Source: Halogranum amylolyticum (GTDB lineage: Archaea; Halobacteriota; Halobacteria; Halobacteriales; Haloferacaceae). Taken from it: DNA of 64,000 bases. A program made the translations under genes and the position numbers. Shown here one piece after another: positions 27,050 to 36,255 of this stretch; positions within the stretch are counted from its first letter, which is position 1, and each line of letters begins with the position of its first letter. The notes below the pieces were generated by a model. That model was not told the origin of the DNA and made no database searches. It saw nothing but the letters and a program-made list of their open reading frames with translations. The stretch is taken from positions 1 to 64,000 of the forward strand of contig NZ_FODV01000001.1 of the NCBI RefSeq assembly GCF_900110465.1, in the 5' to 3' direction.

Positions 27050-29263
27050 TCAGTCGTCGACGACTGCCGTGAGCGACGCGTCCAGTGACTCACATCGAAG
27101 CGAGAGTTCGCCCGACTCGAACCGACTGCTCCCGTCGGGACGAACGACGTCGAACGTCTCGGCTGCAATCTCGAACTCGACGGTCGTCTCCTGACCCGGG
27201 TCGAGTGAGACTCGTTGGAAGCCGACGAGTTCTTTGACCGGCGTGACGACCGATGCGTGCTCACGACCGCCGAACAGGTGAACGACCTCGTCGCCGGCCC
27301 GCTCACCCGTGTTCGCGAGTGTGACCGAAGCTGTGATCGATTTACCCTCGGCGAGCGACGCATCCGACACCGACAGCCCGCGATACTCGAAGTCGGTGTA
27401 CGAGAGGCCGTGTCCGAACGCCCACAGTGGGTCGTACGACGGCAGATGTTCGTCGTCACCGATCGGGTAGGGATGCGGGAGATAGTTGTGTCGGACTGGG
27501 AGCTGTCCCTCCGAGCGCGGCACCGAGATCGGGAGTTTGCCGCTCGGGTTGTTGTGCCCGAACAGCGTCTCGGCGACTGCCTGTCCACCGTCTGCGCCTG
27601 GGTAGTACGCCTGGACGATTGCGTCGACGTGGTCAGCAGCCCATGGGACAGCGAGCGGTCGTCCAGAGACGAGGACGAGCGCCGTCGGCGTTCCCGTCTC
27701 GACAACCGCTTCGAGGAGCGTGCGCTGTGCATCAGGGAGCGTCAGCTCCGACCGGTTCGGGAACGCTTCGGTCGGCCCGTTCACATCTTGCGGCCCGAAC
27801 TCGTGGAGATACCAGTTCTCTCCGAGTACGACAACGGCAGCGTCGGCGTTTTTAGCGGCTGCGACTGCCGCATCGAGGTCAGCAGGTTCGTCGATGCCCG
27901 ACCCACGCTCGAAGCGAACTGTCGTGTCGGCGGCGACGACGGATTCGATGCCCTCCTTGATAGTCGTTCCATCGAGTTCGTGCGCTTCTTTGAGGCTCCA
28001 GCCACCAACCTGGTTCGTCAGGTCATCGGCGTTCGGCCCAGTGACGAGTAGTTCACCGACGTCAGACTCGAACGGCAGACAGTCGTCATTTTTCACCAGC
28101 GTCATCGACTTGCGTGCTGCCTCGAGAGCGACATCTCGGTGGGCGTCGGTGCTGAGTGTGTCTGCGGACTCGTCGGTGTCGACGAACGGGTCCTCGAACA
28201 GTCCGAGGTCAGACTTGAGTTGGAGGACACGACGGACGGACGCATCGACAGCCGCTTCGTCGACTGCGCCGGACTCGACGAGCGAAACCACGTGGTCAAC
28301 GTGTGCAGCTTCGCCCAGCGAGTGGACATCGACACCAGCGGTGAACGATTGGTAGATAGAGTCCTTCGGACTCGTAGCGACCCGGTGGTTCTCGTGAAGC
28401 ATGTTGATGCCGTTCCAGTCGGACGCGACGTAGCCCTCGAAGCCGAGGTCCTCGCGAAGGACATCGGTCAGCCAGTACTGCGAGCCATGAGAGGGTTCGC
28501 CGTTGATGGAGTTGTAGCTCGGCATGACGCCTTCGACATCTTCGGCGAGTACCTTCTCGAACGGCGGCAGGAAATCACGGTAGAGCGACGAGAGCGACTT
28601 GTCGACTGGTGAGGCGTCTTCACCGCGTTCGGGTTCGCCGTACGCCGGGAAGTGTTTCGCCATCGCTGCGACGTCGACGGGTGCACCACGAATGCCGCGG
28701 GCTTTCGCCGCGGCGAGTTCCCCGACGAGATACGGCGACTCGCCGAACGTCTCGAAGGTACGTCCCCAGCGCGGGTCGCGGGCGACGTCACAGGTCGGCC
28801 CGTAGGTGAGACTCGACCCCGTCGCGGCGACTTCGGTCGCCGTGACAGTGCCGATGTGTTCGGTAAGCGTTCGATCGCGGGCGGCTGCGACGGCCATGTT
28901 GTGCGGAAAGACCGTCGTGTCTTCGACGTACGCATGCCCGTGAATTGCGTCGACGGGGATGAGAATTGGAATCCCGAGTCGGGTCTCCTCGCGGGCGATG
29001 CGCTGGAGTTCGTTGGCGATGTCGACGACTTCCTCGGAGTCGCGATGCGGCGACGCGCCGTAGCCGAACGGTGTGACGAACCCGATTCCGTGCTCGCGAA
29101 TCATCTCTTTCGTGTCGTCGACGGTTCGGGTCTCGCCCATCGTACCGACGTAGGTACCCGCAAGTTGGGCAGCCTTCTCGCGAAGCGTCATCTCCTCGAG
29201 GAGCGTCTCAATGCGGTCGTCCATCTCGTCTGTCTGCGTCATCTGCGTGTCGTGTGTCGTCAT
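27050..29263 (-). CDS. bglX: Glycoside hydrolase family 3 beta-glucosidase
   Basis: A 737-residue GH3 enzyme. The N-terminal TIM-barrel domain has the substrate-binding segments IPILIPVDAIHGH and GPTCDVARDPRWGR, the KHFPAYGEPERG block, and the nucleophile motif YVASDWNG with Asp282. The alpha/beta-sandwich domain follows from ~380, and a fibronectin III-like domain closes the protein from ~630. No signal peptide is present, so it should act in the cytoplasm on imported beta-glucosides. Its start overlaps the GH81 stop by four bases (ATGA), and it is the last gene of the glucan operon. Laminari-oligosaccharides are the likely substrate from context. Confidence 0.92.
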   Translation of the reverse strand: MTTHDTQMTQTDEMDDRIETLLEEMTLREKAAQLAGTYVGTMGETRTVDDTKEMIREHGIGFVTPFGYGASPHRDSEEVVDIANELQRIAREETRLGIPILIPVDAIHGHAYVEDTTVFPHNMAVAAARDRTLTEHIGTVTATEVAATGSSLTYGPTCDVARDPRWGRTFETFGESPYLVGELAAAKARGIRGAPVDVAAMAKHFPAYGEPERGEDASPVDKSLSSLYRDFLPPFEKVLAEDVEGVMPSYNSINGEPSHGSQYWLTDVLREDLGFEGYVASDWNGINMLHENHRVATSPKDSIYQSFTAGVDVHSLGEAAHVDHVVSLVESGAVDEAAVDASVRRVLQLKSDLGLFEDPFVDTDESADTLSTDAHRDVALEAARKSMTLVKNDDCLPFESDVGELLVTGPNADDLTNQVGGWSLKEAHELDGTTIKEGIESVVAADTTVRFERGSGIDEPADLDAAVAAAKNADAAVVVLGENWYLHEFGPQDVNGPTEAFPNRSELTLPDAQRTLLEAVVETGTPTALVLVSGRPLAVPWAADHVDAIVQAYYPGADGGQAVAETLFGHNNPSGKLPISVPRSEGQLPVRHNYLPHPYPIGDDEHLPSYDPLWAFGHGLSYTDFEYRGLSVSDASLAEGKSITASVTLANTGERAGDEVVHLFGGREHASVVTPVKELVGFQRVSLDPGQETTVEFEIAAETFDVVRPDGSSRFESGELSLRCESLDASLTAVVDD

Positions 29264-31935
29264 AGAGTTGTGGTGTTGGAAGTCGTATTGTTCGCGGCGT
29301 CGGTCACCATCACGGCAACCGTCGTCGGCGTGTTCTTCGTCCGGAGGTCCGCCGTCCCCGAGGCGCTGCGCCCGGAGACAGACGTCGTCATCTCGTCCAG
29401 CACCGTCCCCGCATCGTTACGGAGGTCGACCGTGACCGACTGGAGGTCGCCGTCGGCGTCCGAGACGGTCCAGTCAACGATCGCGTTCGTCCACGGTCCC
29501 TTCGTGCTGGTCGTTGTCGATACCGAGTCGATGGTGGGTACACTCGACCCCTCGGAGCCGCCCGAGTCGGAACTACCGCCCGTCGTCGCCAGCGAGTTCG
29601 CTGGGACCGACAGCGACGTCCCATCGGAGAAGGTCACGGTCGTCTCAGTGTCGGCTGCGTTGTAAGCGACGTAGGTCTTCGCGGTGCCGTCGTCGAAGAC
29701 GGCGGCGAGCGGTGTATCAGCCGAAACACTGGCGTCGACCGCACCGAGACCGTCCATCGCCGTCAGCCAGCGGTAGGTGTGAGCCTTCGACTCGCCGAAT
29801 TCGACGGCGTAACTGGACGCCCGCCCCTCGAACAGGTTCAGGGCGTCGGCCGGGTCGCTGAACGCCCGGTACTCCCAGAGGATGTCGGGCCAGTAATCGA
29901 AGTAATCGCCACCGTTGGCGTCGACGAGTTCGGTGTACGTCGACGCTGCAGCTGCCCGATTCCGACCGAGCGACAGCGAGTGTCCGCCGACGGGCAGTGC
30001 GTTGATACCGTGGATGGCTTCGACGTCGTCGGTCCACCAGGTGTCGTACTTGTAGCCGCCACCCCACACGATCGCGGCGTAGCTGTAGTTCCACGACGAG
30101 GGGTGGTTCTCCTCGTCTACGTCGTACCAGTACTCGTCGACGGCGGCCGTCTCGTGAGCGACGAGATACGCACCGAGGTCACGGAGTTCGGTGTCCCCGG
30201 TGTACTCGCCATACTGGAGAATCGCTGCGTACGCGTTGACAGCTTCCGACGAAGATTCTTGGTTGTTGCCGAGTTCGTAGCCGGCGTTGCCAGAGGCCCA
30301 CGAGTGGCCGGCATACGGAGCGAAGTTCCGCAGGAACGGGTACATCGAGTCCGTCCGCGAGGGGTTTGCGTAGTCGCGGATAATGTGGTCGATCATCTCG
30401 CCCCAGTTGGACGCGTCGGCCCACGTTGGGTTCCGCCGTGCAATCTCGGCGGCACCCTTGACGTAGTAGCCGTAGTGGAAGTGGTGGTCGTTGAGGTCTG
30501 CCCCAGAGCCGAAAGAATCGTTGTAGCCGATGAGCGTCCCCCACGTGTCGTCGTAGTAGAAGACATCCTCCGAGTCGGTCGACCCCGAGACAGACGCATC
30601 AAGCCACGTCTCCAGATCGGTTCGGAGGGCTGTAATGAACGTGTCGGCGGCGGTCATGTCGCCGACCTGTTCGGCGATGGGACGTAACTGAGCGAGCCGC
30701 TCGTAGTTTTTTCCCGTCCAATAGGTTCCGTCACCGGGCGTGTCCGAACCAACACGAACGAGCGGCGACTCCGCCTCGACGTCGTCGACGTAGCCAGCGA
30801 GCCGAGTCTGGTCGACACTACCGATGTCGGGCATGTACGGCAGGACCGGCGGGAGATCGAGGGCCATCTCGAAGGAGGTGCCGGTCGTCGTCTGCATCGT
30901 CCCGCGTGGGGAGACGAACGTATCGCCATCCAGTGTGGTACTGGTATTCTTGTGCTGATGTGGGTAGAGAGCGGCGATAGTGCCGGTTGCCGACGACTCG
31001 GCGCGATCGGTCGTCTCGAACGTGTGGGTCGTCCGCACCTCACCGGCCGCCTCGTCGTAGGTCCACGAGACAGTAGTTCCAGTAATCTGGTTGTAGGCGT
31101 ACGATTCGTAGCGCGAGAGCGCCGTCGTCGTCGCCTCGGGAAGGACGGCAATCGTGAGGTAGCCTGCCCCGTCAAGCGCGCTGGTCAGCGTCGCGGATCC
31201 GAGACCACTCCACGTCGACCCGCTGGGGGCGAAGAGACCGTAGTGGTGGCCGTTGACCGAGAGACCGAGGACGTTGCCCTGGTCTGCCCAGACGGTGGGC
31301 GTCACAGCAAACGTGAGTTCTGCGTCCGCACCCGAGATTTCCGCGAACGCGAACGGTGAGCCCTGCGTGAGAGTGATGTCGAGCGTCGGCGTCGTCGAGT
31401 CATTCGCCCCCCAGCAAATGTCGGTGTGCCAGTCACCGTAACCAGCACACTGCGTGTCAGCGAAGGAGCCGCCCGTCGTCGAGAGGGTGACGTCGGTGCT
31501 ATCGTCCATCGCAGCGATGTTGTCACGATTACTGTCCCCCGAGTCGTTCGTGAACGTCCACTCCGTCGGGTGTGAGAGATCCAACCCCTCACTCGTCGGC
31601 ATCGCAGCGAGTGGGTGGGCCCACAGCGGAGCCCCGTATTGTTCGAAGAGGATGCTACTCCACCAGTCGTTCGTCGGATACGGTGCGGAGATATCGCCCG
31701 TGGCGTAGACTGTCGCCGGCGGCGACCCCTCCCCGCTGGGAAGCGTCGTAGTGTAACTGCCAGCGCCGACGCTGACCACACTCGAATCTGCTGCGCGGCC
31801 CTCCGAAGAGTAGCCAGCAATGCTGGCCAATCCGAGTGCGCCGACACCACCGAGGTAGTGGCGGCGACTGAGTGAGTGAGTCGTGATCGACTCCTTCGAT
31901 GCGTTCGCGTCGTCTGTCGTGTGTTCGTCTGTCAT
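29260..31935 (-). CDS. Glycoside hydrolase family 81 endo-beta-1,3-glucanase (laminarinase)
   Basis: An 891-residue secreted enzyme. The Tat signal (LSRRHYLGGVGALGLASIAG) is at ~22-42. The GH81 domain spans ~60-770, with the catalytic DLNDHHFHYGYYVKGAA block near 482-490 and NQESSSEAVNAYAAI near 556-570. These contain the conserved acid and base residues of the family, which hydrolyses beta-1,3-glucan with inversion. After a Ser/Gly linker (~775-790), the C-terminus is an Ig-like beta domain (PTIDSVSTTTSTKGPW to the end). It is co-transcribed with GH3 (overlap) and the ABC transporter (14-base gap). This is the extracellular first step of the pathway. Confidence 0.92.
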   Translation of the reverse strand: MTDEHTTDDANASKESITTHSLSRRHYLGGVGALGLASIAGYSSEGRAADSSVVSVGAGSYTTTLPSGEGSPPATVYATGDISAPYPTNDWWSSILFEQYGAPLWAHPLAAMPTSEGLDLSHPTEWTFTNDSGDSNRDNIAAMDDSTDVTLSTTGGSFADTQCAGYGDWHTDICWGANDSTTPTLDITLTQGSPFAFAEISGADAELTFAVTPTVWADQGNVLGLSVNGHHYGLFAPSGSTWSGLGSATLTSALDGAGYLTIAVLPEATTTALSRYESYAYNQITGTTVSWTYDEAAGEVRTTHTFETTDRAESSATGTIAALYPHQHKNTSTTLDGDTFVSPRGTMQTTTGTSFEMALDLPPVLPYMPDIGSVDQTRLAGYVDDVEAESPLVRVGSDTPGDGTYWTGKNYERLAQLRPIAEQVGDMTAADTFITALRTDLETWLDASVSGSTDSEDVFYYDDTWGTLIGYNDSFGSGADLNDHHFHYGYYVKGAAEIARRNPTWADASNWGEMIDHIIRDYANPSRTDSMYPFLRNFAPYAGHSWASGNAGYELGNNQESSSEAVNAYAAILQYGEYTGDTELRDLGAYLVAHETAAVDEYWYDVDEENHPSSWNYSYAAIVWGGGYKYDTWWTDDVEAIHGINALPVGGHSLSLGRNRAAAASTYTELVDANGGDYFDYWPDILWEYRAFSDPADALNLFEGRASSYAVEFGESKAHTYRWLTAMDGLGAVDASVSADTPLAAVFDDGTAKTYVAYNAADTETTVTFSDGTSLSVPANSLATTGGSSDSGGSEGSSVPTIDSVSTTTSTKGPWTNAIVDWTVSDADGDLQSVTVDLRNDAGTVLDEMTTSVSGRSASGTADLRTKNTPTTVAVMVTDAANNTTSNTTTL

Positions 31936-31949
31936 GTGTGCGGTGTGAG

Positions 31950-33026
31950 TTACTTCTCCGCTCCGTCGAGCGGGGCGCTGTTCCAGTAGGCATCGTCGTC
32001 GGTCGAGCGATAGCAGGCGACGCGGTGTCGGCCATCGTCACTGACGGCGGCCACGTCCGGTGTCGCTTCGCGACACTGCTCAGTGGCGTTCGGACAGCGG
32101 GTGTGGAATCGACAGCCTGTCGGCGGGTTCACCGGGTCGGGAATGTCGATCTCTCGGACGGGCGGTCCGGTTGCTCCCTCCTCGACGCCGAGCTCCGGCG
32201 TTGCCCACTTCAGTACCTTCGTGTAGGGGTGCTGGGGGTTCTGGAGCACTTCCTCGGCCGGACCGAGTTCGACCAGTTCACCGAGATACATCACGCCGAG
32301 GCGGCCACCCGCATGTTCGGCGATGTATCGTGCGTTCGAGAGGTCGTGGCTGATGAACAGGAAGGACGTATCGAACTCCGCCTGGAGTTCGAGCATCAGG
32401 TCCATCATCTCGACGCGAAGGCTCACGTCCAGCGCCGACACAGCCTCGTCGGCGAGAATCACGTCCGGGTTCATCAGGAGTGCCCGGACGAGCGCGATGC
32501 GTTGTTTCTCGCCACCCGAGAGTTGGTGGGGGTAGCGGTGGGCGTAGTCCTCCGGCGGCGACATTCCCACACGCTCGATGAAGTGGAGGATACGCGCCTC
32601 GCGGTCCTCCGGGCCGAGGTCGGGTTGCCACCGTTTCAGCGGGGCGGCGAGCGACGAGAGGACGGTCCGGTTCGGGTTCAGTGCCGCGCCGGGGTCCTGA
32701 TGAATGATCTGCAGCGACCGACGAATCTCCTCGAAGGGAATCTCGGGGCTGGAGCCCCAGCCTTTGGCCTGCCAGATATCCTGCCCGCGATAGCTGATCG
32801 AGCCGCCGGTCGGTTTCTGGAGACCGACGGCCGTCTTGCCGAGCGTCGTCTTGCCGCTGCCGGACTCGCCGACGATGGCGACGACGTCGTTACTGTCGAT
32901 GTCGAGGTCGACCCCGTCGACCGCGCGGACCGTATCGCGAGTTGCGAAGGGGTTCACTCCGCCACCAGCCTTCTCGAAGTGGACATCGACATTCGAAAGC
33001 GAGAGAACCGGCTCGTCGGCACTCAT
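31950..33026 (-). CDS. Oligopeptide/oligosaccharide ABC transporter ATP-binding protein (OppF/DppF type)
   Basis: A 358-residue ATPase. Walker A GESGSGKTTLGK lies near residues 53-64, the signature LSGGEKQR near 168-175, and Walker B VILADEAVSALD near 188-199. The OppF-type C-terminal region carries the CRFHTRCPNATEQC cysteine motif that is characteristic of Opp/Dpp ATPases. It overlaps the partner ATPase gene by four bases. The Opp/Dpp class also imports oligosaccharides in archaea, and the flanking GH81 and GH3 genes point to a glucan-oligosaccharide substrate. Confidence 0.92.
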   Translation of the reverse strand: MSADEPVLSLSNVDVHFEKAGGGVNPFATRDTVRAVDGVDLDIDSNDVVAIVGESGSGKTTLGKTAVGLQKPTGGSISYRGQDIWQAKGWGSSPEIPFEEIRRSLQIIHQDPGAALNPNRTVLSSLAAPLKRWQPDLGPEDREARILHFIERVGMSPPEDYAHRYPHQLSGGEKQRIALVRALLMNPDVILADEAVSALDVSLRVEMMDLMLELQAEFDTSFLFISHDLSNARYIAEHAGGRLGVMYLGELVELGPAEEVLQNPQHPYTKVLKWATPELGVEEGATGPPVREIDIPDPVNPPTGCRFHTRCPNATEQCREATPDVAAVSDDGRHRVACYRSTDDDAYWNSAPLDGAEK

Positions 33027-34096
33027 CGCTCCACCCCCGTCGAGAGGGGAATCTCGTCATCAATGTCGAGCCAGTGGTGACAGGCGACCTCGTGGGTCTT
33101 CGTTACCGACTCCATCGGTGGCTTCACGTCCTCACACTCCGGTGTCGCCATCGGACAGCGTTCGTGGTACGGACAGCCCGCAGGGACGGCAACTGGGTCG
33201 GGCGCAGCGCCTGCAATCGGTCGCATCTCCGAGAGTGGCGCGTCGAGGTTCGGCGTCGCATTGAGCAACGCACGGGTGTAGGGATGTTTCGGGTCGCGGA
33301 CCATCTCCGTCGTATCGCCGACTTCAGCGAACTCGAATGCGTAGAGGACACCGATACGGTCAGCCAGCTTCGTGACCAGCGGTAGGTCGTGCGTGATGAA
33401 GACCATCGTGAGGTCGTACTTGTCACGCAGTTCCGACAGCAGGCTGATGATCGAACGCTGCATGAGCAGGTCCAGCGCGGCCGTCGGCTCGTCCATCACG
33501 AGCACCTCCGGCTCTAGAACCAACGAGAGTGCGATGAGCACTCGCTGTTTCATCCCGCCGGAGAGTTCGTGGGGATACGAATCGAGCACGCGGTCGGAGT
33601 CGAGATAGAGATCCGCGAGAAGTTCCTTCGCACGTTCGAGGCCCGCAGCGACGTCGTAGTCGTGCGCCTCTAGCGTCTCAACGAAGTGCTCGCGGAAGTC
33701 CATCGTCGGGTTGAACGAGCTCATCGCTCCCTGGAACACCATCGAGATCTCTTCCCAACGGAGGGTCCGAAGCGGCCCCTTCTCAAGTTCGAGTACATCG
33801 ACTGACTCGTCGTCAGGTGAGTGGTAGGTAACGGTACCGTCGGTACGACCCGGTTCGACGACGGCGTTCAATAACGCCGAGGCGAACATCGACTTCCCAC
33901 TCCCGCTCTCGCCGACGATGCCGAGAATCTCGCCTCGACGGATGTCGATGTCAACATCGTGGAGAACACGGGAGGTCCCACGGTCCATCTCGAAGGAGAC
34001 CGATAGATTCCGACACTCGAGGATGACGTCATCGGCGCTCGGATTCGTGGCGGCATCGACGGCTGTCGCGACCTCCGTGGTTGGCGAGTTGCTCAT
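33023..34096 (-). CDS. Oligopeptide/oligosaccharide ABC transporter ATP-binding protein (OppD/DppD type)
   Basis: A 357-residue ATPase. Walker A GESGSGKSMFAS is near residues 60-71, the signature LSGGMKQRVLI near 176-186, and Walker B VLVMDEPTAALD near 197-208. The C-terminal CPYHERCPMATPEC cysteine cluster is diagnostic for the OppD family. It forms a heterodimer with the product of the next gene in known systems. It overlaps both neighbours by four bases, indicating translational coupling. Confidence 0.92.
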   Translation of the reverse strand: MSNSPTTEVATAVDAATNPSADDVILECRNLSVSFEMDRGTSRVLHDVDIDIRRGEILGIVGESGSGKSMFASALLNAVVEPGRTDGTVTYHSPDDESVDVLELEKGPLRTLRWEEISMVFQGAMSSFNPTMDFREHFVETLEAHDYDVAAGLERAKELLADLYLDSDRVLDSYPHELSGGMKQRVLIALSLVLEPEVLVMDEPTAALDLLMQRSIISLLSELRDKYDLTMVFITHDLPLVTKLADRIGVLYAFEFAEVGDTTEMVRDPKHPYTRALLNATPNLDAPLSEMRPIAGAAPDPVAVPAGCPYHERCPMATPECEDVKPPMESVTKTHEVACHHWLDIDDEIPLSTGVER

Positions 34097-35226
34097 TGGT
34101 CACCTCCGATAGACGGGGCCGGTGACGCGGGATCGGGCGACGCTGGGTCCGATGACGAGGTGTCGTCGACCGTCGACGTCGTGTTCGCGTGTCGAGCGCG
34201 GACGCGGGGGTTGAACACACGGTCCATCCCCTGGGCGAACAAGATGAGTGCCATCGACAGCAGGATGATGGCGACCATCGGCACGAGGAGCCAGTGGGCG
34301 GCATCAAGCGTGAGCATCCCGCCGTTCGAGTAGGCCAGTTGGAGCATGACGCCCCAGTTGGCAATCTCCGAGAACGGCAAGAGACCGAGGAAGTAGAGGC
34401 CGACCGAGGCGAAGATGACCCCGCGCATGGCGTTGACCATGTTGATCATCACGAACGGCATAATGTTGGGGACGACCTCTTTTGCGACAATCGTGGGCGT
34501 CGACAGCCCCATCGCCTGTGCGGCCTCAACGTAGGAGGTCGAGCGGATGGTGAGCACCTGTGAGCGGATGGCCCGAGCCATCCCCGCCCACGCCTGCAGT
34601 GAGAGAACGATGCCGAGCACGACCGGACTCTTCGGTTCGAGCAGCGCAACGAGGATCAAGAGGAGCGGAAGCCCCGGCAGGGTCATCACGATGTCGATGA
34701 CTGTCGAGAGCGTCTGGTCGACGCGGCCACCGCTGTAGCCGGCGAGTGCACCGACGCTCGTGCCGAGCACCGTGACGAACAGCCCGGCGGTCGTAATCAT
34801 CGTGAGCATCCGTGGGGTGGCGTGGACCACCTGTTCAAGGATACCGCGACCGACGTTGTCGGTGCCGAGTGGCCACTGCAGCGCCAGCCACGGGAGAGAG
34901 ACACCGAACAGCTCTGTCGTCGTCAGCGCATACCAACTCCCACCGACGAGCCCGCCCTCGAAAGGGCCGACAAGCAGTGGAGCCTGCCCGACGCTGGGTT
35001 CAGCGATCAGATGTGGGCCGATCAGTCCCATGAAGCCGAAGCCGACGAGGAGCGTCACGCCGATCCGCGCGCGAACGTCGTTCCAGATGACGCGAAGCGG
35101 GGCGGCGAGCCAGAGGTCGAGCACGCGACGGACCTGCTCGGAGCGGGTCAACGAGGAATCGGCGACGGTCCCGAACCCACCGGAACCGCCAGTCGCGAAC
35201 GTATTGGGGTGGTTCTCCCGGCTCAT
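34093..35226 (-). CDS. ABC transporter permease (OppC/DppC type)
   Basis: A 377-residue permease with an N-terminal cytoplasmic stretch (~55 residues), one early transmembrane segment (IGVTLLVGFGFMGLIG) and a five-helix permease core. The core carries the EAAQAMGLSTPTIVAKEVVPN cytoplasmic loop, the EAA-type motif that docks on the ATPase. The C-terminal tail is Asp/Pro/Ser-rich. It pairs with the OppB-type permease encoded directly upstream (four-base overlap). Confidence 0.92.
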   Translation of the reverse strand: MSRENHPNTFATGGSGGFGTVADSSLTRSEQVRRVLDLWLAAPLRVIWNDVRARIGVTLLVGFGFMGLIGPHLIAEPSVGQAPLLVGPFEGGLVGGSWYALTTTELFGVSLPWLALQWPLGTDNVGRGILEQVVHATPRMLTMITTAGLFVTVLGTSVGALAGYSGGRVDQTLSTVIDIVMTLPGLPLLLILVALLEPKSPVVLGIVLSLQAWAGMARAIRSQVLTIRSTSYVEAAQAMGLSTPTIVAKEVVPNIMPFVMINMVNAMRGVIFASVGLYFLGLLPFSEIANWGVMLQLAYSNGGMLTLDAAHWLLVPMVAIILLSMALILFAQGMDRVFNPRVRARHANTTSTVDDTSSSDPASPDPASPAPSIGGDQ

Positions 35227-36248
35227 GCGGAGTCACCGCCCGTGGAGACACGTGGGTCGACGAGGCCGTACGTCAGGTCGGCGATGAACGCACCGACGAC
35301 GACGGCAAGCGTGATGAGGATGAACCCGCCCATCATCAGTGGGTAGTCGCGCGCCTCGACGGCGGCGACGATGTAGTAGCCGAGCCCTGGGTAGGTGAAC
35401 ACCTGTTCGAGGATCGCAGAGCCACCGATGACGCCGCCAAACGCGAGCAGCAAGCCCGTGTACATCGGGAGGATCGCGTTACGGGCGACATACCGCAGGG
35501 CGATACGCGTATCCGAGAGGCCACGAAGCCGAGCGACCCGGAGGTAGTCCTCACCGAGCACCTGGATGCTGTTGCCGCGCATGGCGAGAGCGACGCCACC
35601 GAACCCGGTGATGACGACGGCCCCGATGAGGAGACTCGCGTGGTAAATCGCGTCGGCGACGAACTGGAACGTCGCGACGGGTTTGAGTGGATCAACGATG
35701 GGCACGACCGCCGAGGAGATGTGCCCACTCGTCGGGAACCACCCGAGCGTGAACCCGAAGATGTAGAGGAACAACAGGCCCGTCACGTAGTTCGGCGTCG
35801 AGTTGAGCACGATGCCGAGACCCGTCGTGCCCATGTCGAAGCGACTGCCTTCCCAGTAGGCCATGATCGAGCCGAGCGAGATGCCGACGACGAACATGAG
35901 CAAGATCGCGACCGAGAACGCAAAGATCGTCCACGGGAGCGCCCCGCCGAGCACTTCAGCAACGGGTGCGTTCTGGCTGATCGACTGTCCGAGATCTCCC
36001 TGCAGGACGCCGAGCACATAGTCGAGATACTGCTCGTGGAGCGGCGCCGAAAAGTCGACGTTGATGTAGTTCGCGACTCGTCGGTTGATCTCCTGTTGGG
36101 AGAGGCTGGGGTTGTTGCGGATGAGCTGGCCGCGGAGTTGGTCGGCGGGGTTGCCGGGCATGAGCCGGACCAGCCCGAACGAGAGCGACACCACGACGAA
36201 CGTCGTGAAGAGCGCCTGGAGCGTTCGCTTGACGAAGTAGTCGTACAT
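35223..36248 (-). CDS. ABC transporter permease (OppB/DppB type)
   Basis: A 341-residue permease. The OppB N-terminal signature FGLVRLMPGNPADQLRGQ is near residues 25-42, six transmembrane helices follow, and the EDYLRVARLRGLSDTRIALR loop matches the EAA motif. It follows the substrate-binding protein gene by seven bases. The length is normal for the family. Confidence 0.92.
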   Translation of the reverse strand: MYDYFVKRTLQALFTTFVVVSLSFGLVRLMPGNPADQLRGQLIRNNPSLSQQEINRRVANYINVDFSAPLHEQYLDYVLGVLQGDLGQSISQNAPVAEVLGGALPWTIFAFSVAILLMFVVGISLGSIMAYWEGSRFDMGTTGLGIVLNSTPNYVTGLLFLYIFGFTLGWFPTSGHISSAVVPIVDPLKPVATFQFVADAIYHASLLIGAVVITGFGGVALAMRGNSIQVLGEDYLRVARLRGLSDTRIALRYVARNAILPMYTGLLLAFGGVIGGSAILEQVFTYPGLGYYIVAAVEARDYPLMMGGFILITLAVVVGAFIADLTYGLVDPRVSTGGDSA

Positions 36249-36255
36249 CTGTGAC

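Noticed and set aside
29513..31373. Long plus-strand open frames opposite the GH81 gene
   Set aside because: They are antisense shadows of a well-supported GH81 gene, with Arg/Val/Gly-rich composition typical of complementary frames in GC-rich DNA.
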